A stretch of 64,000 nt of DNA. It comes from Dipylidium caninum (Eukaryota > Platyhelminthes > Cestoda > Cyclophyllidea > Dipylidiidae). Position numbers and translations under genes: made by a program. The notes below the pieces were generated by a model that was not told the DNA's origin, made no database searches, and saw nothing but the letters and a program-made list of their open reading frames with translations. The DNA is taken from assembly GCA_017562135.1 (NCBI GenBank), contig QEYB01000535.1, positions 43,905 to 107,904 on the forward strand, read 5' to 3'. Positions within the stretch are counted from its first letter, which is position 1; each line of letters starts with the position of its first letter. This document shows positions 25,058-38,229 of this stretch, piece after piece.

Positions 25058-28000
25058 GCAACCACAGAGTCTCACTCCACCGTCTACTTTCATGGTCCCT
25101 GCATTATGGGGAGTCAAAAGAGGCGATCTGACGTGAGCGCGTGTGCCGGGGCGCGCAGGTAGGCGTTGGCAAGTGGCAGCGCATTGCCCAGGCGGTGTGT
25201 GGAATGCGTGCGCATTCATCTGATAAGGCAACAGCGACTGCTGCAGGCGTGCAGACGTGCTGGCGTTGGCAGCAATGGCACTGGTAATGGTGGCTTTACT
25301 CGTCCATGATTTCGACTTCACACACGAAATCGACGCTTTCCGTCCTCTCGCACACCCGCCCCTCTCGTTGGCGTCACGCTCTCGGCGATGTTTCGTCTTC
25401 CCAACCCCGTCAGCTCGGAGGCTTGAGACTGCGGTCTGAGACGCCTTAAAATTCCACCGTATTGGCCGGCCACCAGTAAGTCGGTCGCATCGCAAATAGG
25501 CTGCCTTGAAGAGTGCAGGTGGAGCAAAGCGCGGACATCGCAGACACCGTGGCACCTCGTGGAGTCCAGGTTCACCCGGAGCGGTGGATGCGTGAGAAAC
25601 AAATGCCGCTTGGAAGGGAGATGCAATAAATGCGGCTCTTCGAACTAGACTCCTCCTGAACCAAATTTGCAAACCCCGTCTGCCGTGTCAACGAAACGTC
25701 CATTGTTGTCGAGGTCATTCTGAGGACAATTTATGGGCGAGTCTGGGCGACAGAAGCTGCTCAAGCCCCTTCTCCGCCCTGGCGAGTGAATACATCAGAA
25801 TGACCATTCACAATTCCCCTTTCTTGAGTGACTGTCCACCACACGAGAGCCGAGACAGCACCGTTACATTCTATTCCCATCGAGTTCGCCAAGCCGCTTC
25901 ATCCTCACTCTCTGTTCCCTTGTTGTTAGGAGAAGCTGGGGATTTTCTCCTCGCTCCCACTGTGCAAGCTGCACCACCGCTTCCACCGCCATGCTGGTAG
26001 CATTAATCGCAGCTGAGCTATGATTTTATTTCCACAATTGTTGATTTGCCAGTTGAAAGCGGGTGAAGAGCTCTGTGCAATGCTCTATTTGTTGTCATCC
26101 TGTAAGAAGTGAGTGCTTTTCTGTGACATCCACTAAAGGAAACACAAAGAGTGGAATTTGGGCGGCTTACTCACATCGGGGGGGGGGGGGTTGGGGGGTG
26201 GGGAAGAGGCAGGGCACGAAAGGTGGCAGATGTTTTCTGACAGGCTTCGTAATCCGAATGTCTTCGCAGTCACACGCTGAGGGATCACATCTCCCCAAAG
26301 ACAGGCTCACTTTTTTCATCTTTCCCGCAGACATTGTGAGGCACACATCGTGGATGAACAACTTTGAGGGTACTTTGGTGATCCGAGCACTCGGACCAGA
26401 CCGTTCCAGGTGGAAACCCATTGTTGCTGAATTGGCAACTGGCGACGTGCGCAACTTCCTGCTCGATGTTCCCTATTGGTATGCCAAGGATTTTCTCGTC
26501 TTGGTAGGTGCCTCTTTGCCCCTCTTCGCTCTCACACTCCACATGCCCCTATTATTCCTGGCTCATCGAAATTGTTCCCCACCCCTCCCCCACCCTTATC
26601 CCCCCACCGTCCTCCTCCCCGATTCTCCCCCCTCCTTCGTCATCAAGGCACGTTTCCTCCGGACCGCCATCGGGTGTGTTGTCGTGACACCGAGTCCCCC
26701 TGCTTGTCCACCCGCCCTCCACCCGCGAAAAGAGACCACTTAATATGCCGTGGTGGAGCAAGTGGCACTGCGGTGTTCCCAACGTAGTGTCCTTCTGCCC
26801 CGAGAATCGGGCGGTGTTGCTAAAAAGAAGAGCTCTAGACACGAGGCAATGCATAATGCGATGGTAACCCCTTTCGTCTGTCTAATTCCTCCTCACTCTC
26901 GCCATTGTAGGCCTACGTGCACAATATGACCGGGGAACAGTACAATTACGTCTTCAGCGACTGGGTAAGTCCCCTCAATCAGCAGCCGGGACACGTTGTC
27001 TCCCGCGTGTCGGGACGCCCGCGTGCTAGACGTAGTGGAGTGAGGCAATTCTCGCTCCTCGTCCCACGCATGCTGAGCGAATTTGCTGCCTTAGGTGGCG
27101 GAGAGGTGGCGTCATCACCGCGGTTGGCTTGTTGCGGTAATATATGGAGCGCCTAGTAAACAAAAATCCCTGGCTTTGCAGAGGACAGGTGGCAGGGTTG
27201 ATGCTGGTAGCAGACTATACCACCTGCTCAGCTGTGCTGTGTCGCAGGTCCATCGGCAGTACCGAGAGTTCCATCACGGCGCCACCAACTGTGCATCAAC
27301 CGCATCATGGAAGCCCAGTTGCAGCTAGAATGCTCCCGATGTATCATCCCCTGCACTTTTCATAGAACATCCGACAATAGTTCTGCTGCGCAGCAGATGC
27401 AGGGGGATAGTGGAAAGGCCCGGCGGTTGAGGTAGGACCAAACTGAGGCAAGCATGCCTGATGGCAACCAAGGTACCACAGAAATCGGCAATAACCGCTC
27501 AGTCTTGAGGTGCCTTGTGTCCTGCGAGTGCGAGACTACCGACATTTCGCTGCCTAAATTCGCGAGAGGAGGTGGCTTCAGTGCCGCCAGCTTGTTCGAT
27601 TATAATTGGCGCGCATGAGGTTGCACTCACGGATGGGCACTCAAATAACTGACCGTGTGGAGTCCATTGGCAGGATACTCACCTTCTGGACCTGAGCGCC
27701 TTCACCATCGCCGACGGCGCGAGCATATCAACTTTCTCCATTGTACCTCAAGTCGGTGTTCGCGAACCCTACGGACGTGGTCCATTTGTCGAAAATCTGC
27801 GTTCCACAATCAACAAAATCGAGCGTGCACAGAGATACTCGGACATCCTGCCCTTCCTTACGGTACCCCTTCCTCCTTCACTGCGCACTCCTCCCATCTC
27901 TTAGTCAACGCCTTTCCGTGCCACCTTAGCAGTTACCTTGAGTAGTCCACCGTATCACTCAGTTTAGCAGCTCGCTTAACTCGTCTCCATTAACACTTCC

Positions 28001-28721
28001 ACTAATTCTACGCGCCTTGGGTATTGTAAGCAGGTCAAAGACTTCACCTGAGAAATCAGTGAGGACCGAAGGCGCTTGCCATCTCGTCGAATGATGTCGC
28101 CTCCTTTCAAGGGCGGTGATAATAATTCTTCTGTTTCTGATCTCAGGCCTCAGCTGCTCTTATCTACGATTCAATCCTCTTCTTCGGACTGACGCTGATG
28201 GCTCAGAGGGACTCCATTGCGCCACCGCCGGAATCACTGAGTTGTGACAGTGCGAGTTCGACTTTTTGGCCGGACGGGGAACGCCTGGTGAAAGAGGCTA
28301 AATCCGTAAGCTCACGCTCCGTCTACCCTTACGCTGATAGTATCCATCTATAGGCCGAATCTTTACTCACGAGTCTGAGAGTTGTTTACGAAGCAGTGTG
28401 GGTGGTGGGTTGAACGAGAGCTCAAGACTCAGTTGATTGTGCTATGCGGTCATTTGAGGCAGGACCTAAAATCAGTCAAACGAGGGTGCATGCACTTGGA
28501 GATGCGAGCTGACGCCTGCATGTCTGGCATGGCAGCCTCAGTTCGCAACACACTTTATGGGATGATGAGGATGAGGATGATGATGATGATGATGCGGGAA
28601 TATCTCGACTCTCTCCGATGGCAAAGGGGGATGTTCCAGGGCTTACTCAGTCATAGCACTCAGCACAATAATTCTTCCCATAAAGGTCACCGGACAAAGG
28701 CACACAGACAGACAAACGATC

Positions 28722-28761
<40 letters not shown>

Positions 28762-31700
28762 GAATAACGTTATTGCGAGTGCTGCGTTTCATTCAGGTCG
28801 ATTCAAGTGCACAGACTGCCGGCTTCCCCTTCAATCACATTGTCCAGTCTGGTGAGGTGGCATGAGACCATGCTTCATCCGATGCAGGCTTGAAGCATTT
28901 CTTCGCTGGCATCCACGTCATCAGCTAGGGGAAACGATTGGCCTGCATGAGTTCGTATAATTTCGCTGGGTGAATCGGCGATTTTGGCAACTCCTCGCTC
29001 TCGCCTACCCGCTCCACCCTCGCGCCGCCCCCACTGGCTTAGTCAAAGCAGCTCGAAACAGCACAACATGACACGACGCGCCTGCCACCAACTGCGCACT
29101 TAATTATCTCCCCAACTTTGGTTGGACTGGCTGTGGGCGCGACAGGCGAAGGGGCCTAGTAGCGAGCGTCAGTCCCCTCACCGAACGATGCCTCTCATCG
29201 ACCCCCTCCACCCCTCCACCCCTCCACCCCTCCACCCCTCCGCCCCGCCGTCCTCCACCATGGCGCATCATCCCTCCTCCTCGTGGCCAGAGGCAATTTC
29301 CCTCCTCTGGCTGATCGACTCCGGGCACATTCATGCCCCACCCTTGAAGTCACCTCCGTTGTGGAAGCAAACACACGACATGTCAACGTCACAACTCCCC
29401 TCCACTCAGAAGAGGTGCCTCAGCGGTGATCCAGAGGCTAAGGGGCATTCGCCAAGCTGTCCTTACTCTTCTCGAGTAATTGGGCGAAGATATTTCGTTC
29501 TGTCGCCAAATTAGTTCGCGTCTCCTCTCCATCTTCCTCCCCTGCACGTTCACAAGTGCTCCCGGTTACAAGCCGTGTAGGTCGTCACACTGGCAGTTCC
29601 CCTTTGAAGCGAGACGTGTGACCGTGTTTCGCAGCAGTAAGAAATTTGTCATCCTGAGCTTTTTTTGTGACATAATTCGGCTTATTACCTTTTTCTTTCT
29701 AGTTTAATTCAACAAAAATGCCCACAATAACTGGCCAGATCCACTTCGACCGCCACGGCTACCGATCCAATTTTAATATGAGCATCTTGACCTTGCAAGA
29801 CTCTGGACTACAAGAGGTAAGTCTGCTGATGGAGCAGAGTGGAAGACCTCACTTGCTCATCTGCGCTGCGCTGCTTGGCGGCGAAGGGCATAAGGCTGTT
29901 CGTCTGTTTCAGATCGGCTACTGGACGCACAGAGATCGTCTGCAGATCACTCGTCCAATAAAGAAAAAGAAGAAGGCGCCAAAGAAACCACTAACAGCTG
30001 TCACCTTGAGGGTGACAACCGTTCCGGTATGGCCGACATTATCAACAACACGTTATAATAGTTCTTATGCAAGGGCGGACCGGTTCACCGTGTGGCAAAC
30101 CGGGTGCGGCATCACGTATGAGCACATTTCTGACTTTTTTGACAGCAGCTCAAGACCACTCGAGGGAAGAGCAGAGATGGACGCTAGAGAAGAGGGCAAA
30201 TGTCCTCGGCTTGTAGGGGAGCTCGTGTTTCTTTAGTCCTTCCAACGAATCACCGAAGCGCAAGACTTTTTGTTTGTTCGTGCGAATGAGGTCCTCAGGT
30301 GCTCGTATGACTGAAGCGCAGCAATAAGCAAAGACTGTATCCCCTCCATCGTCTCCGTCCCTCCTCCACGTGGCAACGCACGTCATCGAGAGACGGGAGG
30401 CCTCCTTCACACCACCGCTACTGCCCATCTGTCCCCAAGGTTTCGCATTTGCGGGCTGCCACTTAGCCACGAATCGCACTCGGTTCTAGTCCGAGAGGCG
30501 GGCACTCAGGCGACGGTCATGAGGAGCCTCATAAAAAGCCGGCATGAGCGGATTTGGTCTCTTCCTTTTCCATCTCACGGTGGCTCGATTGTTTGCACTC
30601 CTTTCCCAATCAAAGGCCGCCAAACGCCGTTGACTCTGCTGAAATTCAGGGTGGTGTTGTTTTTCGCAGTTACGCTGTTAAAAGAGCGTGTCAAGAGCCT
30701 GAAGACTCCACAAACAACTTCATTGGGAGAAGTTGTTTTGTTGTCGGATTTCGTAGCCGCTGCCAACAAACTCACCATCTCACAGTAGCCTACTTCATTG
30801 TCACTTTGACGGCTTCTCCTTGAGAGCTCCACACTTCCACCTCCGCCAACCTTGTAGGACACGCCGTTTGTGATTCCCAAGAAGTTCGACGCCTACGGCC
30901 AGCCCCTGAAAACGCCGGATGCCTGGGACGGCTACTGTGTGGACCTGCTCAACCTCATCTCCCAGGATGTCGGATTCAACTATACAATCGAAATTACCAT
31001 GGACCACTACGGCTCGCGTCATGTTAACGAGTCTGGCGAGGTCTACTACAATGGCATCGTGGGAGTGGTGCACCGCGGCGTAAGACGTGGCGCCCATTTA
31101 CTTTGCCACTTTCACCAGTTCACATTCTCAGCTCGAGTACATTGTTCGGAGGTTGTAGCCTTCCCTCAACCCAACTAACAAGACGGCGAATCCACAAACT
31201 ATCTCGGCAATGCTGTTGACATTGGGTCACTGGGTGACAGGCCCATGAGGGTCGGAGGTGAAGCCGCTAAACGCAAGAACCCCCTGAAACGACCGTAGTA
31301 AAGTGTGAAAGGCCGTTAAACCAAACACCAAAGTGTTACCTCAGACGACGTAAGGTGTGGGCCAGCAAGCGCTTCATCTTCGAGCGAGACATTTGCGTTG
31401 GCATCTCCTCACCTCAGGGTCGAGATGAACAAGTCCGCGTTGCATCATTATACCTTAAATCCACCACCACCACCACCACCACCGAGAAATGTGCTTCTAC
31501 TCAGTGCCACTTTGCCCAATTAGTGATTAAAAGCTTCAGAGCTTCAAGGAGTGACCTGAAGGCTAATGCAAAAGTTGACGATGCGTCGTCAAGGGCTTCT
31601 AGTCGGGATCGGAATCACGCATACGGTTTAGCGAAATCGTTTGTCCGGGGCCACAAAGTGGCTGCGCTCAGACACAAGGGAGGCACTGTAACTTGCGTTA

Positions 31701-34700
31701 CGCCAACAGTGGTCATTCACATCGTTCTGTGCACTGTACAGCTACACAAAATATGACCGCCGCTAAGCGAAAGAGTGGAGATCGCCGCGCTCCCCCCTTC
31801 CCCAGCTAGCTCCACACGAAGCCATTCAGCGGAGAGGGTTTTTCTGTCCACTGGCAGGAAGCCGACATGGCTGTTGCGGCACTGACGATCACGTATGAGA
31901 GGGAACAGGTTCTGGACTTCAGCACGCCTTTCATGACTCTCGGTGGCAGCCTCCTCTTCATGCGACCAAAGACTCAGAAGCCCTCCATCTTCTCCTTCCT
32001 CCAGCCTCTCTCCCCCACGGTGGGTTCCTCATTCCTCTGCACTCCATCGAGTCCCCACCCCTTAACCAACTCTCTACCCGTGGCATCTTCACTCCTCCAA
32101 GATCCAAGCATTCCATTCCCCCATTCCATTCGCCCCTCCAACCTGTCTCCCAATTTGACTTAGCTTAGGGGATACTTGGTCAGGTTGGAGATTTGGCACG
32201 CTCTGCTGGCGTCGAAGGACTGCCAAAATCGTGTCCCACTTTCAGCTCCTGTCTCATGCACTAGTCTTCGAGGGGCGCCAAACAGGGACAACGTTGCACT
32301 GATTTAGCACAAAGCCAAATCACAGCCAAAGCGGCTGCGCCTATTTCTCAGTCGGGAATCGAGATTAGGAGATACGCGCCTGCCCTGAAGTCTCAGTCAG
32401 GCCTTAAAAGGGGTAGTCTGGTCGAGTTGCAGGCATAGCGTGGACAATGCCAGAGAAAGCAAATGTTCCCACTTTGTCCTTGCGTTCTTTGCTCCCAGGG
32501 CGATTTGGGGTGAGTTCGCCAATTGTCCTATTCCTGTGGGAGACCAGAGTGTCGCATTGGCTTCCGACAAATCCGTCCCAGAAGTCCACCAATTTGCCTC
32601 AAATTAACGCCTCACTCACTTCGCCTCCATCGCCCCCGCTGACGCAGTTAAGGCTTCTTCCGCAGTCCCCAGAGGGTCATAATCCCTTCACCCAATGTGC
32701 TACACCGTTGTCTGATGAGACTGCGTAGGCTGAAGCCTCTTGCTGCTCAGCAAATACCAATTGCCTGGTTCACTCACATAAAAACTTTCGGAATTCTTCG
32801 GTCACTGTCTTCATTGCCACCAGTGCTGAGGCCCTCGACGCGAATACTTCACTAAAGCTCAACATCATCGTAGATTTGCGCCCAGCGTTAGTGCCTCCAT
32901 GAAACTCGTGTTGAAAGGCCTGCTCCTCAACCCGTGCTCGATTATCTCGGCAACCTCATCGCCTGAGTATCCCACGGTTGAATAAGCAAAAAGGAGATGC
33001 ACAGGTGGATCCAGTATTTCCTCATCGAGTTTCAATATTCAAGGTTCATTTAGCCAAACGATATTAGCTAAGATGCACCAAGTTGTGGCGACGTCTGCGA
33101 ATCCACGTTTGCTATGCTGTCGCCAAGTGAACCTGTTGAGGCTGCCCTAGGCGACAGGGTGTAGGGTGAATGGAGAAGGGAGAAGGAGAAAGGGAGGGGG
33201 GTAGGGGGGAGGGCAACCATCAGCACTTAGTCGCTCGAAAATTTTTTATTTGCTTGACGTTAAACTCCACCATCATCCACCGTCTTCATCGTCTTCGTCA
33301 GGTGTGGGCTTACGTGATAACGACCTACATCGTCGTCTCTGTCGGCCTCTTCCTGGTGGCCCGTCTCAGTCCCTACGAGTGGCAGAATCCTCACCCCTGC
33401 GAGACCTTCTCGGACGAGAAAGAGAATCAGTTCACTGTGCTCAGCAGCTTCTGGTTCTTCATCACGCCTCTCCTCAACCAAGGTGCCAGCCTCTCATTCC
33501 CCGTGCATTTGCCAAATTCCTCTTACACTATGCATCTACTTGACACCATTTACCTACCTCGCTCAGGTGCTCTTCAGGGACACTTAGTCTGCAACCGTAG
33601 ACCGTGCAGACTGCCATCTTTACTTTTAATGGTCACTATCGTTCCCTTTTTGCTCACACTTCCCCCCCCCCCGGGTCGGGCCGCATGTCCACTCGACCTC
33701 CTTTCACTCACTGTCAAAAGTAGCGATAAGCGCCTGTCCACCTAGAGTCCTTTACATGGCAATGTACCTGTGAGTGCGTTCTTCCCAATGCCCAATGCCA
33801 ATGCCCAGTCCCCGCTCTCGTCCCTGCTGCCACTTCCTTGCCACCATCCCCAAAACAATCCGCTGACCTCGATTACTTTGACCTGCCATGCTATTGCGCA
33901 TTGTAACAGGCACTGAGATGGCTCCGCACACCATATCAACACGACTGCTGACGGGCATCTGGTGGTTCTTTGCGCTAATCCTCATCTCCACCTACACCGC
34001 CAACCTGGCGGCTTTCCTCACCGTCGATACCACCGAACTGCCCATCGAGAGTGTGGAGGACCTGGTGGCTCAAACCAAAATCAAATATGGCACACTGCAG
34101 TCAGGCTCTAGTCACGATTTCTTCAAGGTACGCGACACATTGTACCTCACCATTCCTCCATTCCTCCATGCTAACGTACACCCGCAGACTTTGTCGGACG
34201 ACAAATGCCATTCTGGCGTACAGTTGAGGCTCAGTGTTTTGTCCGCACGATTCACCTCATTTGTGACAACTGTGAACTCCGTTACATCTTTTAATCGCAA
34301 GTAATTCAAGTCCCACACTCACACTTTACTCCCAGCACTCTGCGTGCCCACATCCACCCTTTCAGCGCGACGGTGATTCAGCCGCAACGGGGAAGTATGC
34401 TTGTATCATGTTGACCCATGCACCACGAGACATGTACCCATGCGATGGTCTCTTTTCCCTTCCAGTACTCGAGGATCCCGGTGTTCCAGAGGATGTGGGA
34501 GTTCATGTCTAAGAACGATGTGTTTGTGCAGAACACGGAGGAGGGCATCGAGCGCGTTCTCAAAGGCGACTACGTCTTTGTCCTCGAGTCGTCATGGAAC
34601 GAGTTCTACAATAAGCGCGACTGCCGGCTTATGCAAATCGGTCGTCTGTTGGATTCAAAAGGCTACGGCATCGGCCTCCAACAGGGTAGGAATAAACGAG

Positions 34701-36194
34701 ATGACAGCATCTTCTAAATGCTGATATGATTCACAATGTGCTGAGGTCGACGTCTCGCTCTTGGTCCCATCAATCCTTCCTACACCACCCCTCGCATTGT
34801 CTCTGGCAGGCTGAGTAGTTGGCTTTCACGATGCCCACTTTGAGTGTCAGGGCTGTCAACTCTGCAAGTACACAAAAGACATTTAAGTCTAGAGGCGCAA
34901 CTACCGGCGGTAAAGACCGTATTCGCCAGGAGCACTACCTCGAGCTTACCTTATTCCATTCCGTTGGTAGGCCACTGGGAAGATGATCAAAATGCGCCTA
35001 AGCATAAGTCGCACTCATCTTGTCTCATTAATGCATTGCGGTGTGTCCGAGAGGTTGGAGACACCTCAGCCAACTCCAAGTAGGCACCTTCCTTCTCCCT
35101 CATATTTGGTCTCAATGCATCACTAGGAACTTGACTGCTGTTTCAACATCTCCATAGTCCCAATTGCCACGATAATCATGGCACCCACCGACGGTTATAA
35201 GAATATGCCAAATGACAAGCCAAGGCGGCATTTCTGACACATTCGATATAACCAGCCGTGAAACAGAATCTTGTCACGCACATCTGACAATTCGTCGTCT
35301 GATTACACAGTGTTGAACTTAAAATACCTCCAGGACAGGTGATGACACGGAATGAACTCACCGTGTGCAAACCCCCCACCTGCCACACCCTATGCTTCCC
35401 CTTTCGCTCGACTCATTCGTTCACATGTCACCTTGCTTGAGGCTCTCCATACCGCGACCCGATATCTGAGTCGATTCTCAAGCTGCAAAAGTCGCAGACT
35501 CTCGACGAGCTGAAAAGAAAGTGGTGGACTGAATTCAACATCTCTGAGCCGTGCGCCAACGCCAAAGAGGGCAACAAGGAGGCCAAACCCCTCGGCATCG
35601 AACAAGTCGGTGGCGTCTTCGTCCTTCTCATCATCGGCTTCTTCTGGGCCTTCATTGTCTCTGTTATCGAGTTTTGTGTGCACAACAAGGCATGCATGAA
35701 ATCCCAGGTAAGGGCAACTTGTAGCCTCTTCTGCCAAATTAACAGGGGACGTTCTCGGGATAACGCATGATCGACCGTCGTAGGGCGCTCTTTTCTCCGA
35801 AATGTGGAAGGAGCTGAAGTTCGCAATGCGTTGCATGACACCCTCTACGCGAGCCAAGTCCTCCGCCTTAGTTATTCACGATCCGACGCGTGCGTTAGCA
35901 GCCACCACGCCCGAGGCGCCAGAACGCTCCGCAGAACAGGAGGCCATCGAGCCTACCTCTGTGCAGTCACAAAGCATGCTGGCTGTACCAGTGGCTGAAT
36001 CCAATGAGGCCCTGCTCTTTTCCACCGCTGAGGAGACTTCATCAAGTAACGACGGCAGCCCAGACGACTCTTATCCACCACCGCTTCTGCCGAGTTCAAC
36101 CGCTTCTCCGTGGTCTCATTTGGAGGAGGCACAGAGGAGGTCGTCACCCTCTATGGGTGAGGATTGGTGGAGAATTAGTCAAAGTGCCGTCTAG
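22380..36194 (+). CDS. Kainate-type ionotropic glutamate receptor subunit, 16 exons
   Basis: Exons: 22380-22584, 23334-23498, 23898-24152, 26331-26503, 26911-26964, 27674-27862, 28147-28305, 29703-29816, 29913-30026, 30858-31079, 31858-32019, 33302-33482, 33910-34127, 34466-34685, 35442-35707, 35784-36194. All are GT-AG with agreeing phases; about 1035 residues, normal for the family. It is a glutamate-gated cation channel of the nerve or muscle membrane. Domains: hydrophobic signal ([13 protein letters not shown]), amino-terminal domain, S1 ([12 protein letters not shown]), M1 ([20 protein letters not shown]), pore loop, M3 ([10 protein letters not shown]), S2 ([10 protein letters not shown]), M4 ([20 protein letters not shown]) and a Ser/Pro-rich tail. 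Ligand-binding Arg (31900) and Glu (34586) are kept. The spacing of [11 protein letters not shown] and SFWFF matches kainate rather than NMDA subunits, but the Q/R/N residue is Asn (33476). Met at 22296 is an alternative start. Confidence 0.94.
23282..23318. repeat. (CT)n tract before exon 2 of the glutamate receptor
   Basis: A CT-rich microsatellite immediately upstream of the acceptor at 23333; it doubles as a strong polypyrimidine tract. Confidence 0.85.
25027..25058. repeat. (CA)n microsatellite in an intron
   Basis: A near-pure CA dinucleotide run inside the 2.2 kb intron 24153-26330 of the glutamate receptor. Confidence 0.9.
26178..26204. repeat. Poly-G rich tract
   Basis: Thirteen consecutive G, then TT, six G, T and four more G, inside the glutamate-receptor intron. 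Runs like this are also common sites of sequence error. Confidence 0.85.
28559..28595. repeat. (GAT/GAG)n microsatellite
   Basis: An imperfect trinucleotide repeat in the intron following exon 7 of the glutamate receptor. Confidence 0.8.
28704..28761. repeat. (CAGA)n tetranucleotide microsatellite
   Basis: About 58 bases, with the last 40 being pure CAGA, in the same 1.4 kb intron (28306-29702) of the glutamate receptor. Confidence 0.9.
29201..29248. repeat. (CCACCCCT)n tandem repeat
   Basis: About five units of an octamer of the form CACCCCTC in an intron of the glutamate receptor. The minus strand is G-rich (GGGGTGGA units) and G4-capable. Confidence 0.85.
31460..31483. repeat. (CCA)n microsatellite
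   Basis: Eight CCA units in the intron between exons 10 and 11 of the glutamate receptor. Confidence 0.85.
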
Positions 36195-38229
36195 CATGGG
36201 AGCGCTTCCTACTCACCTGGAAACAATTTGCCCTTTCCTCTTCTTGTTATGCGCTGGCATATCTCCCCACTCTCTCTGACCTATAAAGTGACACGCATGA
36301 CACGCATGACACGCATGACTCGACATCCATTCCCTCACATGATATGGATGAGACATTTTCCCACTTGTGCATTCGTGCCACTCCCGTACTGTGCATACTG
36401 ATGCGCACTAGCGCTACACACCCTGCATCCTCCTCACATCGCTGGTGCACTTCCGACAAACAGCACAAACCGTGCTACCCCACGTGATCCACTTACACAA
36501 AATTTTGCAATACCAAAAGATGCGTGGACGGAATGCGGTTTTGAGTTTCGCCAGTACACATCGGATTAACCATAGTCATAGTCCATTCAGTGACAAAGAA
36601 GTTTGCCTTGTTTTACGTACTGAAAGAGGTTAGTATCATCGAAAAACCAGGCGGCGATTTAGTGCATTCTGGCACGGACCCCTTGCAATTTCCTCGAGAG
36701 TTCTAGTCATATTGACGCATATAATTGACAACGTCATGAAGTCGTGCGACGCGGTTCCCGGCAAACGTGCCAAATTCCGCTTCCTCCATACTGTGGTAGT
36801 AGATATGGGTTTACACCGAGGAGAGGAAGCTTGGTGTCGTGACTCACCAAACCTGCCCCAACCCTCCTAAAAGTCCTCATCACGTCTTAATAACGCAAAA
36901 TAATGTAAGCATTCGGACACATGACAGACGAGAATGCACTTACGCTAGAATCGAGGTTGAGGACACGGGTTTACGGCCACTAATTTGCTGACTTATTTGA
37001 TAGGCATGAGTGCTTCTATCGAGGTAGGAGCTTCATCTTTGATTGTGTCGATCCATCGATCAGCGGAGGAAACTTCCCTCACCATGCCGCTATAATAACA
37101 GTTCATAGCAAGTGATATGAGACGGAACGCACAAATGCACAAAAAATCGTGAACTATATCGTTAGTTTGCTCATATCCGTTTTCCAACGCTTACCCTGGT
37201 CCAGCGTCAATTGGACCTACTGTTCAACACTTGTGACGATGTAAGTAGAGCAAGCTATCAGGTAGTCCTGCCATTCGCAAAGTTGCGAAAAGCTGTTGGG
37301 CCATAGAGCAACACCAAATTAAAGTAGGACAATAATTAGCACAAAGTTGTTGTTGTGCAGGCGGGGTTGGAAGGTCATCAAGGCAAAAGGAAACATGGGG
37401 CAAAGAAAGGTTCCAGAAGATAAACAAATGCGAGGAAGCCCAGATTACCGACAAAGAGTTCGGGTGAAGAGTGGCAGTATGCTTGCAGTTCATTGTCCAC
37501 CAAGACCACTTTATTATCTGTTTGCATCCTTGCCGACAAAATAACTCCTAATTCATGTTTCATAAACCATAGCACAAATTCACCTCTCGGACGGACTTCG
37601 AATCTGATTTACAATTGACACAAATATAAATGCAATCAAGGGGACGTTTGTTTTAAAACGAAAATTAACTGTTTGTAAGCAGCGAAATTAAAATGCTCTG
37701 CCGCCTTAGTTACAAGTACTCGCGCTGGATATAAGGTACACGTGAGCACAAAATTCCTCTTGCTTAAAGTGTAACCAAGTTAAAAAGACGTTTCTCCTTT
37801 TATCCAAACCTAGGGACCTTCCAAGCCAAGAGATATTGTACCTCGTGTTAGTTAATTTAACGATTACATTAAATCTCATGGCTTCTTTAAGCGAACAACA
37901 TTCATCATGTGCCACATGAAATGCCCATAGGTAATAACTTTAGCATCATAGACTTATTTACACTGCAGCGGTTGTACAGCCTGCCCAACTGTGATATGTT
38001 ATCTAAAACTATCTGGTACTTGCCAAAGTGCTCAACGGCTGTCTACACATTATTAAGCTTAATTGCTTTCAGATAATCAATCCCTCCTTGCAACGTTTAG
38101 TTAATATATATGTGCCCACCCTCTCATTAGGCCCATAGCCCGACATAGGTGCTACACTGTGTCACCACGTTCACCAACCTCTGGAATTTTGTCAAATGAA
38201 ACCTCAGTGATAGGAGAGTAGTAATACGC
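36195..38229. other. Spacer between glutamate receptor and MARF1-like gene
   Basis: Two kilobases of AT-rich sequence. I searched it for an NYN/LabA-like nuclease exon that would complete the downstream MARF1-like gene and saw none. A nonamer repeat lies at its start. Open frames on both strands are short and unrecognised. Confidence 0.55.
36289..36319. repeat. TGACACGCA nonamer tandem repeat
   Basis: Three full units of the nonamer TGACACGCA plus a partial unit, about 95 bases after the glutamate-receptor stop. Confidence 0.8.

Larger units (their letters stand above)
24153..26330 (+). other. Large intron of the glutamate receptor
   Basis: 2.2 kb between exons 3 and 4. It contains a (CA)n tract and a G-run (26178-26204). 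The 244-codon minus-strand open frame at 24938-25672 is low complexity, runs through the CA repeat and has no recognisable domain, so I treat it as chance. No coding exon is seen. Confidence 0.65.

Noticed and set aside
24938..25672. 244-codon minus-strand frame in a glutamate-receptor intron
   Set aside because: It reads through a CA microsatellite and has Ala/Arg/Cys-rich filler composition without a domain or splice support.
28704..28761. Regular spaced repeats that could suggest a CRISPR-like array
   Set aside because: A simple CAGA tetranucleotide microsatellite with no spacers, in a eukaryotic intron.
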